NCBI GenBank assembly: GCA_965215845.1
Contig: CBDCEL010000004.1
Coordinates: forward strand, 3,038,001-3,102,000
Length of the DNA stretch: 64,000 nucleotides
Origin: Aurantibacter_A sp965215845
Lineage (GTDB): Bacteria > Bacteroidota > Bacteroidia > Flavobacteriales > Flavobacteriaceae
Reading direction: 5' to 3'
The notes under the pieces were generated by a model. That model saw only the letters and a list, made by a program, of their open reading frames with translations, searched no databases and was not told the origin of the DNA. Positions 60,285 through 64,000 of the stretch are shown here, piece after piece. The translations under genes and the position numbers were made by a program. Numbering within the stretch: the stretch's first letter is position 1; every line of letters begins with the position of its first letter.

Positions 60285-61130
60285 ATGACACGAATTTTGT
60301 TGCCCACCGATTTTTCCGATAACTCCTTTGAGGCGATTCGCTATGCGCTACAAGTCTACAAAAAAGCGAAGTGTACTTTCTATTTGTTGCATGCCTTTAC
60401 TCCACCGGTCTACAATTCCGAATATGTTATAGGGAGTCCGGGGATTATTGGGTTAGGCGATGTATTGTGGGAGGCTTCAATGACGAAACTTGAAAAATTA
60501 AAAAGCCGATTGGAAGAGCAATTCGAAAATTCAAAGCATAAGTTCATTGTACTTTCTGCTTTCAATACACTTTTGAACGAGATAACAGAAACCGTGGAAG
60601 CCAAAAATATTGATCTGATCGTCATGGGTACCCAAGGTGCGACCAGTGCTAAGGAAATTCTTTTTGGCACCAATGCCGTACATGTTATAAAGAAGTCCAA
60701 TTGCCCAGTTATCGTAGTTCCGCCGAAATTCGAGTATGAGGCACCGAAAGAAATCCTGTTTCCCACCGATTACGAAATAACCTATGAAAAAGAAAGGTTC
60801 AAACCGGTCTTGGCAATAGCGAATGAGCAAAAATCAAGGATAAATGTGATGCATGTAAGAACCGGCTATGATTTGAACGAGATACAGGAAAAAAACAAGT
60901 CACAGCTCGAGAAATTGTTCGGCCACAAGGCAGTTTTCCACGAGGTTCCCGATAATGGCATCATCGCCGCGGTAAATGAATTTCAGCTCAAGACAAAAAT
61001 AAATCTTTTGGTCATGGTGCAGAATAAGCATACGTTTTTTGAACGTCTTTTTATAGAGCCTGTCATCAAAAAAATCGGATTTCATGTGACGGTTCCCTTC
61101 ATGGTAATACCGCAACTTCAAAACAGCTAA
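60285..61130 (+). CDS. Universal stress protein, tandem domain (Usp 8)
   Basis: A 281-residue copy: TRILLPTDFSDNSFEAIRYAL; ATP motif MGTQGATSAKEILFGTNAV, with Thr instead of the usual Ser after the third Gly (G-T-N), which the family allows; second half EILFPTDYEITYEKERFKP to NKHTFFERLFIEPVIKKIGFHVTVPFMVIPQ. The next Usp starts two bases after the stop. Confidence 0.92.
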   Translation: MTRILLPTDFSDNSFEAIRYALQVYKKAKCTFYLLHAFTPPVYNSEYVIGSPGIIGLGDVLWEASMTKLEKLKSRLEEQFENSKHKFIVLSAFNTLLNEITETVEAKNIDLIVMGTQGATSAKEILFGTNAVHVIKKSNCPVIVVPPKFEYEAPKEILFPTDYEITYEKERFKPVLAIANEQKSRINVMHVRTGYDLNEIQEKNKSQLEKLFGHKAVFHEVPDNGIIAAVNEFQLKTKINLLVMVQNKHTFFERLFIEPVIKKIGFHVTVPFMVIPQLQNS

Positions 61131-61131
61131 G

Positions 61132-61980
61132 ATGAAAAATATATTGGTAGCAACCGATTTTTCCCATGATGCATATTGCGCCATTTTCTATGCCGCAAAA
61201 CTGCTCTCTTCAAAGCATTGCCGTTTTTATATATTAAACGTATATGATAAAAACACACCCCTTCGGGGCAAAAGAACAAAATTGTTCGGTAGCAAAAAAA
61301 GACTTGATGAGCTTCGAGTAGAATCAGAAGAAAGGCTTACCGAAACGCTTCATAAAATAGTTATGGACGATGAAAATGACCTTCATCAATTCGAGGCCAT
61401 TTCAAAAGAAGGAATTTTGACCAGGGTTATAGCCGATATCGTAGATGAGCTAAAAATAGATTTGGTCGTTATGGGCAACAAGGGCCATACGGGCGCAGCG
61501 GAAATTTTTTTTGGAGGCAATACCGTAAGGGTCATGAATGCCATATCGGAATGTGCACTCCTTGCCGTTCCCAAACAAATGGATTTTAAGGAGCCTAGGG
61601 AAATCGCCTTCGTCACCGACTATAAAAAAGGCTGTATCAAGGAAGTGCTCGATTCACTACTGTTCGTTGTATCACTTTTTGGTGCCTCGGTAAGGGTCGT
61701 GCATATCAATGAAGGGAAAGTGTTGACCACGGAACAGGAATCCCACAGAAAATTGTTGCAGTTGTGCCTTAAGGATGTCGAACATAGCTTTCATACTAGG
61801 TATGAGTATACCGAAAAAGCTATGGCTATCGATAGCTATCTTGAAAAGTCAGGTATTGATATGTTCTGCATGGTCAACCATAAACGAGGTTTTTTCGAAA
61901 AGTTGTTTCGGGAACCGGTCATAAAAGATATCAGTATATATTCAGAAGTGCCACTTTTGATAATTCCGCACCAAGACTGA
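61132..61980 (+). CDS. Universal stress protein, tandem domain (Usp 9)
   Basis: A 282-residue copy opening KNILVATDFSHDAYCAIFYA. Its motif reads MGNKGHTGAAEIFFGGNTV: the Ser/Thr after the third Gly of G-2x-G-9x-G(S/T) is replaced by Gly, which may weaken ATP binding. The second half (IAFVTDYKKGCIKEVLDSL to NHKRGFFEKLFREPVIKDISIYSEVPLLIIPH) is of the usual degenerate type. Co-transcribed with Usp 8. Confidence 0.9.
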   Translation: MKNILVATDFSHDAYCAIFYAAKLLSSKHCRFYILNVYDKNTPLRGKRTKLFGSKKRLDELRVESEERLTETLHKIVMDDENDLHQFEAISKEGILTRVIADIVDELKIDLVVMGNKGHTGAAEIFFGGNTVRVMNAISECALLAVPKQMDFKEPREIAFVTDYKKGCIKEVLDSLLFVVSLFGASVRVVHINEGKVLTTEQESHRKLLQLCLKDVEHSFHTRYEYTEKAMAIDSYLEKSGIDMFCMVNHKRGFFEKLFREPVIKDISIYSEVPLLIIPHQD

Positions 61981-62020
61981 CCGTTGTCATAGGCAAATTT
62001 GAAAAGTGCTTTTACATTTA
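61978..62020 (+). promoter_or_regulatory. Regulon promoter of Usp 10 and following genes
   Basis: Operator TGACCGTTGTCA (61978-61989) begins with the TGA stop of Usp 9; TACATTTA (62013-62020) follows after 23 bases. Confidence 0.82.
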
Positions 62021-62043
62021 TGCTAATTCAATAATGTAATGTC

Positions 62044-62883
62044 ATGGACAAAAGAATATTGATACCCACCGATTTCTCAAAAAATGCGCTGAACGCAGCC
62101 CGGTATGCACTCGACTTATACAGTAAATTGAATTGTGAGTTCGACTTTCTGAACGTATTTCGGCCCGATGGCCATTCGACAAAGAATCTCTTCATTCCAG
62201 AGCCAGGAAGTGCCGAATACGAGATTGCAAAAGCAAAATCAGAGAAATGTTTTGTGAAACTTTTGGATATGTTGGAGCTACATCACGACAATCCCAAACA
62301 CAGTTATCATACCATATCAACATTCAATTTTTTATCAGAGGCCCTAAAGCAGACTATCGCGAAAAAGGATATCGATTTGGTGGTTATGGGAACCAAAGGG
62401 GCGACAGCTTCTAGAGGGATAATTTTTGGTAGCAATACCATCAACACTATGGAAAAAGTTCGGGAATGCCCGGTACTTGCCATACCTGAGAAAGTACGAT
62501 TTTCGACTCCTAAAGAAATCGTTTTCCCAACAGATTACAAGTCCAACTTCAAGCGAAAAGAATTAAGCTGCCTCATCGAAATCGCAAGAATGCATTATAG
62601 CCCTATTCGGGTTTTGTACGTTGCCAAAAACCCTGACTTGAACGAGAAACAAGAAGACAACAAGCAATTGTTGGATGATATTTTGGAATCTGTTGACCAT
62701 AGCTTCCACACCCTTTCTAAGAAAGATGTGTCTGAGGGTCTGACCTCTTTCGTGGAAAGTAGAAACAGTGATATGGTCGCCTTCATCAACCGAAAACATT
62801 TCTTTTTCGGCAGCGTTTTCTCAAGACCTTTGGTCAAGGAAATCGGCTATGATGCCACTGTTCCGATTTTGGCACTGCATTGA
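62044..62883 (+). CDS. Universal stress protein, tandem domain (Usp 10)
   Basis: A 279-residue copy: DKRILIPTDFSKNALNAARYAL; ATP motif MGTKGATASRGIIFGSNTI; second half EIVFPTDYKSNFKRKELSCLIEIA to INRKHFFFGSVFSRPLVKEIGYDATVPILALH, degenerate. Last Usp of the array seen in this window; the next gene starts 26 bases later. Confidence 0.92.
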   Translation: MDKRILIPTDFSKNALNAARYALDLYSKLNCEFDFLNVFRPDGHSTKNLFIPEPGSAEYEIAKAKSEKCFVKLLDMLELHHDNPKHSYHTISTFNFLSEALKQTIAKKDIDLVVMGTKGATASRGIIFGSNTINTMEKVRECPVLAIPEKVRFSTPKEIVFPTDYKSNFKRKELSCLIEIARMHYSPIRVLYVAKNPDLNEKQEDNKQLLDDILESVDHSFHTLSKKDVSEGLTSFVESRNSDMVAFINRKHFFFGSVFSRPLVKEIGYDATVPILALH

Positions 62884-62908
62884 TTGAAAACCTCTTAAAT
62901 AAAACGTT

Positions 62909-63325
62909 ATGAACATTGGAATTTGGATGGATAAGGAAAAAGCGCACCTCGTGCGTCTAAAGGAGGAACTGGAGGAATTCGAGACCATTTACTCCGATTT
63001 GGAATTTTTTAACCCTAAGGGAGGGGCAAGAACCCGTTCGGCCAAATGGGGTCCGCAAGACGTGGTTCAAGACAGTAAATACCTTGAAAGGGAAAAGCAT
63101 CAATTAAAGAACTATTTCAACAAATTAGCGGATGCCATTGGCAATGCGGATGCCATTGCCCTTTTCGGCCCCGCCGATACAAACGAAAAATTCAGGAAAC
63201 AGCTAGTGCAGAATCACAGAGCACTGGCAGCCAAGGTGAAGACAGTCAAGAAAGCCGATAGCATGACCGAAAACCAGATCAAAGCCCTGGTTCGCGATTT
63301 TTTTGAGCATGGGGATTGGGGTTAA
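62909..63325 (+). CDS. Release-factor-like/host-attachment-like stress protein
   Basis: A 138-residue protein: IGIWMDKEKAHLVRLKEELEEFETIYSDLEF at the start and LKNYFNKLADAIGNADAIALFGPADTNEKFRKQL with KADSMTENQIKALVRDFF at the end. This is the layout of small bacterial proteins related to eRF1/Pelota central domains (baeRF or translational-machinery proteins). The exact subfamily cannot be fixed by eye. It is probably co-transcribed with Usp 10. Confidence 0.68.
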   Translation: MNIGIWMDKEKAHLVRLKEELEEFETIYSDLEFFNPKGGARTRSAKWGPQDVVQDSKYLEREKHQLKNYFNKLADAIGNADAIALFGPADTNEKFRKQLVQNHRALAAKVKTVKKADSMTENQIKALVRDFFEHGDWG

Positions 63326-63418
63326 ATTCTGACATGAAACCAAGGATCGTATCATACTTTGTATCGGCAATGTTGCAATTGCCAAAGATTCCGCAAGTTA
63401 AAATCAAATTAAAAGAAG

Positions 63419-64000
63419 ATGCTAGAAGAAAAGGCAATCACCATCATCAAATCATCGGGTGAAAAGGCCAAATTTTCTTTGAACAAACTGCGAAAGTCTC
63501 TCAAACATAGCGGAGCCGACCATAAGTTGGTCGAAGAAATCGTTGCCAAAGTCTATGAAGAACTATATGAGGGTATATCTACCCATGAAATCTACAACAG
63601 GGCCTTCGCCCTTCTTAAAAAGAAGAGGTCGGTTTTCGCCTCCAAATACAAATTAAAAAAGGCCATTTACGAACTGGGGCCGACCGGATTTCCGTTTGAA
63701 CGTTTTGTAAGTGCCGTTTTGGAATACTCGGGCTATTCTACAAAAGTCGACGTAACAATGGACGGTATTTGCACAACCCATGAAATTGATGTGGTTGCCA
63801 AAAAAAATGGAGAGCTGTATATTGTCGAATGCAAGTTCCACGGCGAAGAAGGCCGAAATTGTAATGTAAAAGTACCGCTTTACATCCATTCCCGATATAA
63901 TGACGTCAGGGCACATTGGGCCACTAAAAAAAATGTCGCCAAAACCCTGGTCAAGTGCTGGGTCGCAACAAATACAAGATTCACCACAAACGCTGTTGAG
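63419..64000 (+). CDS. ATP-cone plus Mrr-like restriction endonuclease fold protein (partial)
   Basis: Runs off the window end after 194 codons. Residues about 7-95 are an ATP-cone (ITIIKSSGEKAKFSLNKLRKSLKHSGADHKLVEEIVAKVYEELYEGISTHEIYNRAFALLKK), as in ribonucleotide reductases and NrdR. Residues about 105 onward are a restriction-endonuclease-like core (GPTGFPFERFVSAVLEYSGYSTKVDVTMDGICTTHEIDVVAKKNGELYIVECKFHGEEG) with the D...ExK nuclease triad (EIDVVA, VECK). Nucleotide-controlled DNA cleavage or DNA repair is plausible. The sequence before it (63326-63418) holds no convincing gene. Confidence 0.8.
   Translation, partial: MLEEKAITIIKSSGEKAKFSLNKLRKSLKHSGADHKLVEEIVAKVYEELYEGISTHEIYNRAFALLKKKRSVFASKYKLKKAIYELGPTGFPFERFVSAVLEYSGYSTKVDVTMDGICTTHEIDVVAKKNGELYIVECKFHGEEGRNCNVKVPLYIHSRYNDVRAHWATKKNVAKTLVKCWVATNTRFTTNAVE

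Noticed and set aside
63334..63462. A 42-codon frame starting MKPRIVSYFV between the release-factor-like gene and the ATP-cone gene
   Set aside because: It overlaps the ATP-cone gene out of frame by more than 40 bases and shows no recognisable pattern.
1..64000. CRISPR arrays, tRNA or rRNA genes, prophage or complete insertion sequences
   Set aside because: No regularly spaced direct repeats, no cloverleaf or rRNA-like segments, and no transposase or integrase frames were seen. The holin-like gene at 33778 belongs to the YtxH stress operon, not to a phage.

Overview
The window reads as the chromosome of a Bacteroidota bacterium, most likely a marine member of the Flavobacteriaceae; the genus cannot be fixed from the sequence. 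Pointers are AT-rich DNA, promoters with the Bacteroidota -7 element TAnnTTTG, several TTG starts, LytTR and membrane-AraC regulators, and small families typical of flavobacteria. There is no rRNA, tRNA, CRISPR array or complete mobile element.

Region 1 (1 to about 17,100) is an ordinary mixed region. It holds a LytTR two-component pair, two membrane AraC-type regulators and the remnant of a third, secreted or lipoprotein enzymes (metalloprotease, amidohydrolase, VOC protein, alpha/beta hydrolase) and small membrane proteins. A compact set around an HxlR regulator contains a truncated haemoglobin, a fusion of a metallo-beta-lactamase domain with a cyclase domain, and an ABM monooxygenase. A gene-poor stretch (17,100 to 18,120) follows and carries a roughly 200-bp fold-back repeat.

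Region 2 (about 18,000 to the end) appears to be one large stress or low-oxygen regulon. I found 24 copies of a 12-bp palindrome of the form TGAY-N4-RTCA (TGAC-N4-GTCA at its strongest). Beside 29 genes or operons, a match to TAnnTTTG starts exactly 24 bases past the operator edge (23 bases between). This centres the operator about 41.5 bp upstream of the predicted transcription start, the class II position of a CRP/FNR/FixK-type activator. Seven copies sit between divergent genes; at six of them both strands carry a convincing -7 element at this spacing or nearly so.

The window also encodes two candidate controllers: two histidine kinase/response regulator pairs whose regulators are receiver domains fused to a CRP-type cNMP-binding and helix-turn-helix domain, with nearly identical recognition helices. 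One kinase carries a FixL-like PAS domain with the hame-ligand histidine and the regulatory arginine at the FixL spacing of 20 residues. The inferred circuit is oxygen (or NO/redox) to a FixL-like kinase to a REC-CRP regulator to the operators: a FixL-FixJ-FixK cascade in which the last two steps are fused.

The inferred regulon covers protein quality control (CbpA-type DnaJ with a CbpM-like partner, Hsp20), ribosome hibernation (HPF-like), ten tandem-domain universal stress proteins, envelope functions (MlaEFD-like lipid transport, MacAB-like export, L,D-transpeptidase, MscS, site-2 protease, patatin), oxygen-independent metabolism (class II ribonucleotide reductase, PfkB kinase, ROK kinase), redox proteins (thioredoxin, PNPOx-like, dodecin) and many small unknown families. 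It also includes a probable non-coding RNA of about 228 nt that starts at such a promoter and ends at a strong terminator, comparable in logic, though not in sequence, to the FNR-dependent RNA FnrS of enterobacteria. A frameshifted stress-protein pseudogene still carries its intact regulon promoter.
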